From positions 1 to 53,639 of the forward strand of contig JAURMQ010000047.1 of NCBI GenBank assembly GCA_030830625.1: DNA of 53,639 bases. Direction: 5' to 3'. The stretch's first letter is position 1. The number at the start of each line of letters is the position of its first letter. Of the stretch, positions 42,615 to 51,964 are shown one piece after another. The notes beneath the pieces were generated by a model, which worked only from the letters and a program-made list of their open reading frames with translations, made no database searches and was not told the DNA's origin. The DNA comes from Flavobacteriaceae bacterium (lineage in GTDB: Bacteria; Bacteroidota; Bacteroidia; Flavobacteriales; Flavobacteriaceae). A program made the position numbers and the translations under genes.

Positions 42615-44060
42615 TTATCCTACTGATCCTTCTAAGGAGATTTCTAATAATTTTTGAGCTTCCACGGCAAATTCCATGGGTAATTTGTTCAGCACTTCCT
42701 TACTGAAGCCGTTTACCACAAGGGCAATGGCTTTTTCTGAATCTATGCCTCTTTGATTGCAATAAAATATTTGATCTTCACCAATTTTGCTGGTGGTGGC
42801 TTCGTGTTCGATTTGTGCAGTTTTGTTCTTGACTTCAATATAGGGGAAAGTATGGGCTCCACAATGATTGCCCATCAATAGGGAATCGCATTGAGAAAAG
42901 TTTCTTGCATTGGTTGCCTTTGGATGTACTTGTACCAAACCACGGTAGCTGTTTTGCGATTGTCCGGCAGATATCCCTTTGGAGATGATGGTGCTTTTGG
43001 TGTTTTCCCCTATATGGATCATCTTGGTTCCCGTGTCGGCCTGCTGATGATTGTTGGTAAGGGCAATGGAATAAAATTCTCCTATGGAATGATTTCCTTT
43101 GAGGATGCAAGAAGGATATTTCCAAGTCACCGCCGAGCCCGTTTCGACTTGAGTCCAAGATATTTTAGAATTATTGTGGCAGATGCCCCTTTTGGTTACA
43201 AAATTGTAAACCCCCCCTTTTCCGTTTTTGTCTCCAGGAAACCAGTTTTGAACGGTTGAATATTTGATTTCGGCATTGTCCAAGGCAATGAGTTCAACCA
43301 CTGCAGCATGCAATTGATTTTCGTCTCTTGAAGGGGCTGTACAGCCTTCAAGATAACTCACATAACTGGATTCGTCAGCAATGACGAGTGTTCTTTCGAA
43401 CTGGCCTGTTCCCGCTTGATTGATTCTGAAATAAGTAGACAATTCCATAGGGCATCGAACTCCCTTGGGAATGTAACAGAAAGAACCGTCTGAAAAAACA
43501 GCCGAATTCAATGCGGCAAAATAGTTGTCTTTGATGGGAATGATTGTTCCTAAGTGTTTTCTTACCAATTCGGAGTGTTCCTGAATGGCTTCCGATATCG
43601 AACAAAAAATAATCCCTTTTTCGGCCAATGTTTTTTTGAAGGTAGTGGCCACCGAAACAGAATCCATAACGATGTCTACCGCCACTCCTGTCAAGCTTTT
43701 TTGCTCGTCTAAGGAAATGCCAAGTTTCTCAAAAGTTTTGAGCAGTTCTGGATCTACCTCGTCTAAGCTTTTGTATTGATCTTTTTTCTTAGGAGCAGAG
43801 TAATACGATATGGCCTGATAATCTGGCTTTTTATATTGAACGTTGGCCCAATCGGGTTCTTCCATATTTTTCCATGCCTCAAATGCCTTCAAACGCCACT
43901 GGGTCATCCAGTCGGGTTCGTTCTTTTTTTGAGAAATTCGACGGACTACTTCTTCATTCAGACCTACCGGAAAGGTATCAGAATCAATATCGGTATAAAA
44001 GCCGTATTCATATTCTTTGTTTTCCAGTTCTTTTTTTAATTCTTCTTCAGTATATGCCAT
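42615..44060 (-). CDS. sufB: SufB, cluster assembly scaffold
   Basis: A 481-residue scaffold protein on which iron-sulfur clusters form. The core carries [48 protein letters not shown] and [29 protein letters not shown], all typical of SufB. The C-terminus has [40 protein letters not shown]. It follows sufA by 12 bases. Confidence 0.97.
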   Translation of the reverse strand: MAYTEEELKKELENKEYEYGFYTDIDSDTFPVGLNEEVVRRISQKKNEPDWMTQWRLKAFEAWKNMEEPDWANVQYKKPDYQAISYYSAPKKKDQYKSLDEVDPELLKTFEKLGISLDEQKSLTGVAVDIVMDSVSVATTFKKTLAEKGIIFCSISEAIQEHSELVRKHLGTIIPIKDNYFAALNSAVFSDGSFCYIPKGVRCPMELSTYFRINQAGTGQFERTLVIADESSYVSYLEGCTAPSRDENQLHAAVVELIALDNAEIKYSTVQNWFPGDKNGKGGVYNFVTKRGICHNNSKISWTQVETGSAVTWKYPSCILKGNHSIGEFYSIALTNNHQQADTGTKMIHIGENTKSTIISKGISAGQSQNSYRGLVQVHPKATNARNFSQCDSLLMGNHCGAHTFPYIEVKNKTAQIEHEATTSKIGEDQIFYCNQRGIDSEKAIALVVNGFSKEVLNKLPMEFAVEAQKLLEISLEGSVG

Positions 44061-44072
44061 AGATCCAATTTG

Positions 44073-44402
44073 TTACAAGGAAAAACTTTCTCCACATCCG
44101 CAAGTACGTTCTGCATTGGGATTGTTAAAAATAAATCCTTTGCCATTCAAGCCTCCGGAATATTCGAGAGTAGTTCCCAGCAGATAAAGTAAACTTTTTT
44201 TATCTACCACAATTTTTACTTGATTGTCTTCAAACAAGCGGTCCTCGTCTGATTTTGCCTTGTCAAAACTCAGATCATAGGAAAGGCCCGAACAGCCCCC
44301 ACTTTTTACTCCAACACGTACAAAATCCTGAAGGGGATTGAATCCCTCTTCTTGCATCAACTGCGTCACTTTTTTTTGCGCATTTGGTGATACTTTGATC
44401 AT
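44073..44402 (-). CDS. sufA: SufA/IscA-type A-type carrier
   Basis: A 109-residue A-type carrier that transfers assembled clusters. The three conserved cysteines are present: one in VKSGGCSGLSY and two in the C-terminal TCGCGESF. It is the first gene of the SUF operon, as is usual for Bacteroidota. Its upstream region holds a perfect -7 element. Confidence 0.95.
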   Translation of the reverse strand: MIKVSPNAQKKVTQLMQEEGFNPLQDFVRVGVKSGGCSGLSYDLSFDKAKSDEDRLFEDNQVKIVVDKKSLLYLLGTTLEYSGGLNGKGFIFNNPNAERTCGCGESFSL

Positions 44403-44430
44403 GTGAAAAAATTATTAATTAAAAACCATA

Positions 44431-44438
44431 CAAATATA
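44431..44438 (-). promoter_or_regulatory. Candidate -7 element of the suf operon
   Basis: On the minus strand the bases read TATATTTG, a perfect match to the Bacteroidota -7 consensus TAnnTTTG, about 29 bases upstream of the sufA start. No clear -33 box was found at the expected distance, so only the -7 element is claimed. Confidence 0.4.
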
Positions 44439-44501
44439 GCGTATTTCCTTTAAAGAGTGGGCTTTTACTATCAATTCTGATTATGGTCCAATCGATAATT
44501 A

Positions 44502-45842
44502 CTAATGCCATCGGGCCAATAAAATATCTCCTTTACCCCTATTGTTTTGGAAGGGAGAGTTTTTACTAAAAGATTGTCCCACCAGGATGACTCCCCCCTC
44601 TCCTTCGACTAAGACATCAAAGGCAAAGTCTTGTCCTTCTCCGCCTAAGGTTAGGGTTTTATGCGGACTACCCTCTTCGGGTATAACAGTCAAAAAAATA
44701 TCGTTTTCTCCTTCATTTTGGATAAAATCCCCGTCGAGACTTCGGGAATAGCCCGTAATGAATAGAACGCCCCATAACCCCTTAGCAATCCCAGTTCCTG
44801 TGTCAAATTCACTTCCACCAAAGTTTTGACTGTATATCAATTTCCCTGTTTTATCAATCGTAATTTTCCAAGCATCTGATTGTCCCAGGGGATTGTTTAT
44901 GTTTCCATCACTACTATGGCTATTGCCAATGATTCTGAAGTATCCAAAAGAGTCTTCTATTACTTTGGAAGCTTCATCTACCAAACTTCCTCCATAGGAT
45001 TTTTCCCAAAGCATCTCTCCTTGGGGGGATAGCATTACCGCCCACAAGTCATAACTGCCTAATGGATTTTTTACATCAACATCATCGCTCTCTGAGGTCC
45101 CTACTACTAAAAAATTCCCATCTCTGGTTTGAATGGCGTCATAGGATCGGTCGTTATTCGTTCCTCCGAAATACCTTTGCCACTGAATGTTTCCATTGGC
45201 ATCCAATTTGTGGCACCAAAATTCTCCTACTCCATGCCTGTTTGCTTTCGATGACTTTCCGGAATTCCCCAATCCATTGGAAGCCGTTACATCCAAGAAA
45301 CCGTTGAAAAAACACCCTCCATCGGAGGTTGCAATCACATTGTAGGCGTGGTCGTGCCCCGAATACCCCATTGATTTTTTCCAGATTAATTCTCCAGAGT
45401 CATCGACTTTGATGATCCAATTGTCATGGTATCCTTTGGTAGGAGGAACATCTCCATCTTGGCTGTTGCTGTATCCCGTTAATACAAAATCCCCTTCGGG
45501 AGTTTCTACCAATGAAAAACCAAAATCATCTCCACTACCACCGTATGTTTTTGTCCAAATCACTTCCCCCGTATTGTCGAGTTTTATCAAAAACATATCC
45601 CAATCCTTTGAAATACGTCCGCTAAAATCTCCATCGGTACTTTGGGTGCTCCCCACCATTGCAAATCCTCCTTGACGGAGTTGAATCAATTCTCTTGCCA
45701 GCTCTTCCTCACTTCCACCAAAAAGTCTTAAATCTGTCAAAACCCCATAAAAATGGGGCATCGGAGCCGTGTTGGGGTCAGAGTCTGGAAAACATCCCCA
45801 AAAAAAGACCATTGAAATGATTAGACTAATTTTTTGGGTCAA
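44502..45842 (-). CDS. Lipoprotein with delta-60-like propeller repeats
   Basis: A 446-residue protein with a lipoprotein signal (FFWGC, C17). The rest is built of about seven repeats of 50-60 residues, each of the form DxxxIIKLDxxGELIWxKxYGGSGxDxxxxVxxTxDGxFxLxGxSxSxDGDV. Examples are WTKTYGGSGDDFGFSLVET, WEKSYGGSLVDEASKVIED and YSQNFGGSEFDTGTGIAKG. This suggests a beta-propeller facing the outside. The function is unknown. It starts two bases after the end of the upstream choice-of-anchor B gene, so the two form an operon. Confidence 0.85.
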   Translation of the reverse strand: MTQKISLIISMVFFWGCFPDSDPNTAPMPHFYGVLTDLRLFGGSEEELARELIQLRQGGFAMVGSTQSTDGDFSGRISKDWDMFLIKLDNTGEVIWTKTYGGSGDDFGFSLVETPEGDFVLTGYSNSQDGDVPPTKGYHDNWIIKVDDSGELIWKKSMGYSGHDHAYNVIATSDGGCFFNGFLDVTASNGLGNSGKSSKANRHGVGEFWCHKLDANGNIQWQRYFGGTNNDRSYDAIQTRDGNFLVVGTSESDDVDVKNPLGSYDLWAVMLSPQGEMLWEKSYGGSLVDEASKVIEDSFGYFRIIGNSHSSDGNINNPLGQSDAWKITIDKTGKLIYSQNFGGSEFDTGTGIAKGLWGVLFITGYSRSLDGDFIQNEGENDIFLTVIPEEGSPHKTLTLGGEGQDFAFDVLVEGEGGVILVGQSFSKNSPFQNNRGKGDILLARWH

Positions 45843-45844
45843 TT

Positions 45845-47095
45845 TTATTCAGATTTTTTGATTAAGAAAAGACCCCCATTGATATCGCTGATGGCAATTA
45901 CTCCGCTTTTGAAAAAGGGATAGACATTCCAAGCGCCCGCAAAACCTGTAGCGTTGTTTTCAGGATAAGAATCGAAAAATCCAATTTCATTCATGTTTTT
46001 GTTTTCCAAATCATCAATAGCGATCACTCTTAACCCTGCAGTATAATTGGCCAAATAAAATAAATCCCCATTCACATATCCATTGTGATCGATAGCATTG
46101 GTCGTGCCATAGTAGGTATGATGCAAAACAGGATTGTCCAGATCTTTAAAATCAAAAACCAGTGTTCTGGTTTTTCCGCCTAAGCGGTATTCGTCCAGTT
46201 CATCTCCTGTAATAAAAAATCTTTGGGTTTTGTCGAACCATCCTTGGTGGGTGTATCGTAAATTTTCATAATGGGTTTCCGCAATGATTTTCGGATTTTG
46301 TTTATCGCTTACATCGACAATGGACAATTTACTTTCGTTGGACCCTACAAAAATTTCTTTGCCTGTATGGTCCTTGTCGGGTCCATTATAAGTTACCACC
46401 TGAGCATCATGGCTGTAGCCTGCGTCAGCAAACCCTCCAACAAAACGGATGCTGAGTGGGTCGTTGACATCGAGGAAATGAACACCTCCCTTGTATTTAT
46501 CGTTGCGATCTGTTCCTACCACATATCCATACCCACTTTCCTGATTCATTACCATGTTGTGTGCTGTTGAAACAGATGTAAGCACCTTGTCGGCTGTAAA
46601 GTTTTGAGGGGCTTGCGCCGTTCTCAAACGGGTAAGGTCAAAAATCTGAATTCCGTGATTGGAGGCTTCGCTTACAATGAAGGCATAATTATTGTGAACT
46701 TTGATGTCCCTCCAACTACTGCTTTCAGTTTCGGTAGGTAGTTTTCCCAACAAAACGGGATTTTTAGGATCGCTGATATCGACAAAAGCAGTTCCATTGT
46801 CCAGTCCCATCAACACGTATTCCTTGTCAGTTGAAGGGTCGGTCCACCCCCAAGAGTCATTTCCATCTTTGGCATCGAAGGACGAGAGTTTGACATGAGC
46901 CAATAGATCAAAACCTTTACAGGGATATTTTACACCATAACTGTCTTCGCAAAGCACCGAAGAACCTGACCCGTCTGCTGTTGAATTCGAACCCTCGGAG
47001 GTGTCATTGGTGTTGTCATCGTCAATGAATTCCTTTTTACAAGAAATAAGAAGGAGTGTGAACAGAAATACTTTAAAAATCAACTTTGTGTGCAT
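45845..47095 (-). CDS. Choice-of-anchor B family lipoprotein (LVIVD repeats)
   Basis: A 416-residue protein with a lipoprotein signal (LLISC, C19), a short S/T/N-rich linker and a domain of LVIVD-type repeats. The family marks are AFVDISDPKNPVLLGKLP, WRDIKVHNNYAFIVSEASNHGIQIFDLTRLR, SIVDVSDKQNPKIIAETHYENLRYTHQGWF and FDFKDLDNPVLHHTYYGTTNAIDHNGYVNGDLFYLANYTAGLRV. It is expected to be a propeller on the cell surface. The role is unknown. It stands first in a two-gene operon. Confidence 0.92.
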   Translation of the reverse strand: MHTKLIFKVFLFTLLLISCKKEFIDDDNTNDTSEGSNSTADGSGSSVLCEDSYGVKYPCKGFDLLAHVKLSSFDAKDGNDSWGWTDPSTDKEYVLMGLDNGTAFVDISDPKNPVLLGKLPTETESSSWRDIKVHNNYAFIVSEASNHGIQIFDLTRLRTAQAPQNFTADKVLTSVSTAHNMVMNQESGYGYVVGTDRNDKYKGGVHFLDVNDPLSIRFVGGFADAGYSHDAQVVTYNGPDKDHTGKEIFVGSNESKLSIVDVSDKQNPKIIAETHYENLRYTHQGWFDKTQRFFITGDELDEYRLGGKTRTLVFDFKDLDNPVLHHTYYGTTNAIDHNGYVNGDLFYLANYTAGLRVIAIDDLENKNMNEIGFFDSYPENNATGFAGAWNVYPFFKSGVIAISDINGGLFLIKKSE

Positions 47096-47182
47096 AATAA
47101 AATTTTGGGTTTATGGATTTGGGATTCCTCTAAATTAATCAAACCCTAAATAATTTTGATTAAATCTTAGTAATTTTAACAA

Positions 47183-48235
47183 ATGTTTGAAAACAAAAAC
47201 AACACCCCTCTTTCCGAATTGGGGGAATTTGGTCTGATCGACCATTTGACAAAAAATTTTTCCTTGATACATCCATCGTCCCACAAGGGAATCGGAGACG
47301 ATGCCGCCGTAATGAATTTTACAGCGGGCCAAACCGTAGTGACCACCGATCTTTTGATTGAAGGAATTCATTTTGATTTGTCCTATGTCCCGCTAAAACA
47401 TTTGGGTTACAAGTCTGTAATAGTGAATTTATCCGATGTCTATGCGATGAACGCTCACCCATCACAGATCACGGTATCTATTGCCGTTTCCAATCGCTTT
47501 CCTTTGGAAGCGCTTGAGGAGTTGTACACTGGAATCGCTTTGGCCTGTAAGAAATACGAGGTTGATTTGGTGGGAGGAGATACCACAAGCAGTACTACAG
47601 GGCTGATCATTTCGATTACAGCCCTAGGACAAGCTCAAGAAAATAAAATCACTTACCGCAAGGGTGCAAAACCGAATGATCTTTTGGTGGTAAGTGGTGA
47701 TTTGGGCGGAGCCTATATGGGTCTTCAAGTACTGGAGCGCGAAAAGGAGGTTTTCAAAGTCAACCCCAACAATCAGCCCGATTTGGCGCTTTACTCGTAT
47801 TGCGTAGAAAGGCAGTTGAAACCCGAATCGAGAAAAGATATCATCGGTCTTTTGGAAGAACTGGCTATAGTCCCCAACGCAATGATTGACATTAGCGATG
47901 GACTTTCTTCTGAAATTTTTCACCTTTGTAAGGCCTCGGCTGTAGGATGCAATGTTTATGAAGAGCAATTACCCGCTGATCCTCAAACCCTGAGTACGGC
48001 CGAGGAGTTCAAAATCAATAGCAGTACAGCGATACTGAATGGAGGTGAAGATTACGAATTGTTGATGGCCATCAAAACAGAAGATTACGAAAAAATTAAA
48101 GGACATCCCATGTTGACCCCCATAGGCCATTTTACCGATCAAATAGAGGTTTGCAATCTGATCACAGGATTAGGACAATCCATTCCACTGGAGGCTCAAG
48201 GCTGGAAAAATTTCAATAAACACGGATCAGCCTAA
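47183..48235 (+). CDS. thiL: Thiamine-monophosphate kinase
   Basis: Makes thiamine diphosphate from thiamine monophosphate. The 350-residue protein has the family motifs GIGDDAAV (near residue 35), TTDLLIEGIHFDLSY, the catalytic loop VNLSDVYAMNAHP, VGGDTTSSTTGLIISITALG and GGEDYELLMAI. The N-terminus LSELGEFGLIDHLTK is standard for the Bacteroidota type. The last nine bases overlap the convergent ZIP gene. Confidence 0.97.
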   Translation: MFENKNNTPLSELGEFGLIDHLTKNFSLIHPSSHKGIGDDAAVMNFTAGQTVVTTDLLIEGIHFDLSYVPLKHLGYKSVIVNLSDVYAMNAHPSQITVSIAVSNRFPLEALEELYTGIALACKKYEVDLVGGDTTSSTTGLIISITALGQAQENKITYRKGAKPNDLLVVSGDLGGAYMGLQVLEREKEVFKVNPNNQPDLALYSYCVERQLKPESRKDIIGLLEELAIVPNAMIDISDGLSSEIFHLCKASAVGCNVYEEQLPADPQTLSTAEEFKINSSTAILNGGEDYELLMAIKTEDYEKIKGHPMLTPIGHFTDQIEVCNLITGLGQSIPLEAQGWKNFNKHGSA

Positions 48236-49048
48236 GGCTACATCCAAGGTCATCATCACGATAAAACCTCCTATAAATCCAAGGGTGGAAACGTCGGTGT
48301 ACTTATCTAATTGGGTTTCGGGAATGACCTCCTCTACTACCACAAATATCATGGCCCCTGCGGCAAAAGCTAAGGCATAAGGTAAAATCGGAGTAAAGAA
48401 AGTCACCGCAACAGCCCCCAATACAGCGGCTACAGGCTCCACAATGGCAGACAATTGACCGTACCAAAAACTTTTGAATTTGCTGACCCCGTGTCTTCTT
48501 AAAGGCATAGAAACTGCGATTCCTTCGGGGAAGTTTTGAATGCCAATTCCAATGGCCAGAGCAACGGCTCCTCCAATGGAGGCCTCAGGAATTCCAGCGG
48601 CTACTCCCCCAAAAAGTACCCCCACAGCCAAACCCTCAGGTATATTGTGCAAGGTTATGGCCAATACCAGTAAGGTTGTTTTATGCCAAGGGGTTTTGAT
48701 TCCCTCTGAGTTCTTAAAGTTGATATGAGTGTGGGGTAATATTTTGTCCAAACTAAAAATAAAAAGAGCCCCCAATCCAAACCCAACGGCAGCAGGGATT
48801 ACTTTCACAAAACCCTCGCCGGGGGACATTTCGATCCCTGGGGCCAAAAGGCTCCAAAAACTGGCTGCCACCATGACTCCTCCGGTAAAACCAAGCATAC
48901 CGTCTAAAAATCCACGATGCATGGTTTTGACTATGAAAACAAAAGACGCACCAAGAGCCGTAAGTAACCAAGTAAAAACGGTGGCATAAAATGCTCCTTT
49001 TACAGGACTAATACTCGAAAAAAACTCTACTATAGATCCCACACCCAA
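48227..49048 (-). CDS. ZIP-family metal transporter
   Basis: A 273-residue membrane protein with eight predicted helices. The ZIP signature lies in helices four and five: HNIPEGLAVGVLFGG and GIQNFPEGIAVSMPLRRHG. It imports divalent metals, probably zinc. The start must be a non-ATG codon: TTG at 49048 or GTG two codons later. The conserved N-terminal part VKGAFYATVFTWLLTALGASFVF begins about 15 residues in, and no ATG lies before it. It is convergent with thiL. Confidence 0.92.
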   Translation of the reverse strand: MGVGSIVEFFSSISPVKGAFYATVFTWLLTALGASFVFIVKTMHRGFLDGMLGFTGGVMVAASFWSLLAPGIEMSPGEGFVKVIPAAVGFGLGALFIFSLDKILPHTHINFKNSEGIKTPWHKTTLLVLAITLHNIPEGLAVGVLFGGVAAGIPEASIGGAVALAIGIGIQNFPEGIAVSMPLRRHGVSKFKSFWYGQLSAIVEPVAAVLGAVAVTFFTPILPYALAFAAGAMIFVVVEEVIPETQLDKYTDVSTLGFIGGFIVMMTLDVALG

Positions 49049-49128
49049 AGAATTAAATTGTCTCTAAAGGTATATAAAAGCGGTGAAATTAATGGCCTAT
49101 TCGAGGGATTGACTAATTTTGGAGTACA

Positions 49129-50262
49129 ATGAGTAAAAATCATTTCGACTATATCATTTGTGGAGGAGGTGCTTCGGGTTTGCTTTTGGCTTACAGAATG
49201 TGTAATGACCCCTATTTTAATGATCAATCCATTTTGTTAATCGAAAAAGATGCGAAAAACACCAATGACAGGACCTGGTGTTTTTGGGAGTTGGGTGATG
49301 GAGATTTGGAAATGATGGTTCACAAAACCTGGAATCAAGCCTATTTCAATGCCGACGGTTTTGAAATGGACTTTTCTTTAGCCCCTTTTCAATACAAGAT
49401 GATTCGAAGTCTTGATTTTTACCAATTCATGCAAAAGACATTGGCTGAGTTCAGCCAACTTACTCAGATCCAAGAAAGGGTAAGTAGTATAGGTGAAAAT
49501 GATGTGACGACTGAAGTACAAACCTATCACGGGGGGTTAATTTTTTCTAGTATTTATGACCCTAAGTCTTTATATCAACAAAAAAAATACCCTGTTTTAT
49601 TACAACATTTTGTAGGACAAATCATTGAAACGCAAAAGCCTTGTTTTGATCCAGGAAAAATTGAATTCATGAATTTCAATGTTCCTCAAAAAGGAAATAC
49701 CCGATTCATGTATGTATTGCCCTTGACCGAAAATAAAGCTTTGTTGGAATACACTCTTTTTTCCGAAAATCTTTTGGAAAGAAAGGAGTATGTGGATTCC
49801 ATAAAAGCTTTTTTGGAAAAATTACCTACAGGAGGATACAAGATTCTGGAAGAAGAAGAAGGTAAAATTCCTATGACCTGTTACCGTTTTGACCTAAAAA
49901 ACAGCCCACGTTTATTGCATATTGGTACAGCAGGAGGTTGGACAAAACCCAGTACGGGCTATACTTTCCAGCGCATCAATGAAAAAACCAAAGCATTGGT
50001 TGATTTCATTAAAAAAGGGGAACCCTTGTCGCGTTTTGGAAAAAGGGATCGGTTTTGGTTTTACGATATGCTCTTTATAGATGTACTGGCAAAAGACAAT
50101 GCCCAAGGATCCGATCTCTTCAAAAGGATGTTTCAAAAAAATTCTCCCGACTTAATTTTCAAATTTTTGGACGAAAGAAGTTCTTTGATCCAAGAACTTC
50201 AAATCATGCAATCCTTTAATGTAAGGCAATTTGTAAGTGCTCTTTGGAAGCGGATTTTTTAA
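49129..50262 (+). CDS. crtY: Lycopene cyclase
   Basis: A 377-residue FAD-binding lycopene beta-cyclase of the CrtY type, which closes the two rings of lycopene to give beta-carotene. The dinucleotide motif YIICGGGASGLLLAYRM is at residues 8-24. The segment DRTWCFWE and the C-terminal ENKALLEYTLFSE and GTAGGWTKPSTGYTFQRI are typical. A perfect TAATTTTG element (49114-49121) is only eight bases before the ATG, which would give an almost leaderless mRNA if used. No -33 box was seen. The 3' end shares four bases with the convergent prenyltransferase gene. Confidence 0.93.
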   Translation: MSKNHFDYIICGGGASGLLLAYRMCNDPYFNDQSILLIEKDAKNTNDRTWCFWELGDGDLEMMVHKTWNQAYFNADGFEMDFSLAPFQYKMIRSLDFYQFMQKTLAEFSQLTQIQERVSSIGENDVTTEVQTYHGGLIFSSIYDPKSLYQQKKYPVLLQHFVGQIIETQKPCFDPGKIEFMNFNVPQKGNTRFMYVLPLTENKALLEYTLFSENLLERKEYVDSIKAFLEKLPTGGYKILEEEEGKIPMTCYRFDLKNSPRLLHIGTAGGWTKPSTGYTFQRINEKTKALVDFIKKGEPLSRFGKRDRFWFYDMLFIDVLAKDNAQGSDLFKRMFQKNSPDLIFKFLDERSSLIQELQIMQSFNVRQFVSALWKRIF

Positions 50263-51236
50263 AAGGTACGGTGCATTAATTCCATTTTAAGCGCCCGAAA
50301 ATGTTTTTTTTGATCCTCAGCTATGCTCAATTTCTCCAATTCAATAGCTGCCAATTGGGAATGATGCAGAATCAAATCTCGAGTAGCCGACTTCGCCGCT
50401 GAAGACTCAAATAAAAGCTTTACCCTTTTGATTTTTTCATCCTCCTTTATTGAACTATTTCCCCCCAAAAGGGATTGCAGTGTGTCTTTTTCCTCTTGAC
50501 TTCCGTTTTGTAATGCCAAATGATAAAGTATGGTTTTTTTGTTCTCGAGTATGTCTCCCCCAATTTTTTTTCCAAAGGTGTCTTGATTCCCAAAACTGTC
50601 CAGATAATCATCTTGTAATTGAAATGCTAAGCCCAATTGAATTCCAAAATCATAAATGGCCTGCTGATCCTCCGCACTTGCCTTTCCAAGGATTGCTCCC
50701 ATTTGTAAAGCACAGCCTACCAAAACCGCTGTTTTGAGTCGGATCATTTCAATGTATTGCTCTTGAGTCACATGGGGATTGGATTCAAAATCCATGTCGT
50801 ATTGTTGACCTTCGCAGACCTCAATGGCGGTCTTGCTCAACAAACGGGTCAATTTTTGAAAACTATCGGCGGGATAGCTTTCAAGCGATTGATAGGCTCT
50901 GATCAACATGGCATCACCCGATAATATTGCGGTGTTGACATCCCATTTTAGATGAACTGTAGTCTTTTTCCTTCGCATGACCGCTTTGTCCATAATGTCG
51001 TCGTGCATGAGGGTAAAGTTGTGAAATACCTCAACCGACATGGCTGCTCCCATAGCTTCTTTCACCGAAACACCATAGCTTTGTGCTGCCATTAACGTCA
51101 AAAATGGTCGAATTCTTTTCCCCCCCAAATCCAAAAGATATTGCATGGGGAGGTATAGGTTTTGGGGGGATTGGTCTTGGTTAAAATCTTCAAGAGCAGA
51201 CTGAAATGCTTTTTGATAAGTCTCGAAGAGCGTCAT
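50259..51236 (-). CDS. Polyprenyl diphosphate synthase (FPP/GGPP type)
   Basis: A 325-residue trans-prenyltransferase that joins isopentenyl units into farnesyl or geranylgeranyl diphosphate. The first aspartate-rich motif is LMHDDIMDKAVMRR (near residue 78). The second is QLQDDYLDSFG. The segment GGKRIRPFLTLMAAQSYG is also typical. The chain length cannot be set from the sequence alone. Its nearness to crtY fits a supply of geranylgeranyl diphosphate for carotenoids, but the two genes are on opposite strands. Confidence 0.94.
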   Translation of the reverse strand: MTLFETYQKAFQSALEDFNQDQSPQNLYLPMQYLLDLGGKRIRPFLTLMAAQSYGVSVKEAMGAAMSVEVFHNFTLMHDDIMDKAVMRRKKTTVHLKWDVNTAILSGDAMLIRAYQSLESYPADSFQKLTRLLSKTAIEVCEGQQYDMDFESNPHVTQEQYIEMIRLKTAVLVGCALQMGAILGKASAEDQQAIYDFGIQLGLAFQLQDDYLDSFGNQDTFGKKIGGDILENKKTILYHLALQNGSQEEKDTLQSLLGGNSSIKEDEKIKRVKLLFESSAAKSATRDLILHHSQLAAIELEKLSIAEDQKKHFRALKMELMHRTF

Positions 51237-51294
51237 AAAAATAAGTTTTTATAAAATTACATTCCCCAAAGTTAAAGTATAATATAAAAAGCAT

Positions 51295-51342
51295 AAACTT
51301 TGGAAACTTTTTTTGTATTTAAAGTTTTCTGTGGTAAATTTG
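51295..51342 (+). promoter_or_regulatory. Promoter and repeat cluster before the TetR-efflux operon
   Basis: A well-formed Bacteroidota promoter lies here: TTTG at 51312-51315 and TAAATTTG at 51335-51342, with 19 bases between. Around it are two direct AAACTTT copies (51295-51301 and 51304-51310) and an inverted AAAGTTT (51321-51327). The pair at 51304 and 51321 forms an inverted repeat over the promoter, the expected place for a TetR operator. The TetR gene starts at 51356. Confidence 0.6.
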
Positions 51343-51355
51343 CCAAAAAATTAAT

Positions 51356-51964
51356 ATGGACAAAGAAATCGTTGCGGCGGCTTCTTCATTATTCCTTCAA
51401 TACGGCTATAAGGCCGTAACTATGGATGATATCGCGGAGCACATGCGGATCTCCAAAAAAACAATTTACCTCTATTTTGATGACAAAATCTCACTGGTCC
51501 GGTCGGTAGTATTTGAAGTATTTGAAGAGGTTAAGGACAAAATTATAGACATTCAATCCTCAATGGACAATCCCATTGAATCCCTCTACGAAATCAAAAA
51601 AATAGCCGTTCAGGTATTGGGTAAGAAAGACAAATCCCCTCAATACCAATTGCAAAAGTATTATCCTTCCATTTACTCTGAAATCCGAAAAAAAGAACTT
51701 TCGGCTCTGGGGGAGTCTTTTGAATTAAGTCTTAAAAAAGGGATGGATTTAGGGTTGTTCAGAAGCGACCTCAATACAGAATTCATCACCCGAATTTATT
51801 TTAATGGATTCAGAGGGTTGCGAGACATTGAATTATTTCCGCCCGAAAGTTATGATATTGATCTCATCATAGGAGAATACATCGACTATCATCTTAGGGC
51901 TATTGTTACCCCCAAAGGATTAAAATTTTTAGAAGAATACCACAAAACCATTTTGACCCCATGA
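51356..51964 (+). CDS. TetR-family regulator
   Basis: A 202-residue regulator with an N-terminal helix-turn-helix (about 20-45), MDDIAEHMRISKKTIYLYFDDK, and a helical ligand domain. It is the first gene of an operon with an outer-membrane efflux channel and a membrane-fusion lipoprotein. It probably controls the operon through the repeats just upstream. The tolC-like start codon overlaps its stop (ATGA). Confidence 0.94.
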   Translation: MDKEIVAAASSLFLQYGYKAVTMDDIAEHMRISKKTIYLYFDDKISLVRSVVFEVFEEVKDKIIDIQSSMDNPIESLYEIKKIAVQVLGKKDKSPQYQLQKYYPSIYSEIRKKELSALGESFELSLKKGMDLGLFRSDLNTEFITRIYFNGFRGLRDIELFPPESYDIDLIIGEYIDYHLRAIVTPKGLKFLEEYHKTILTP

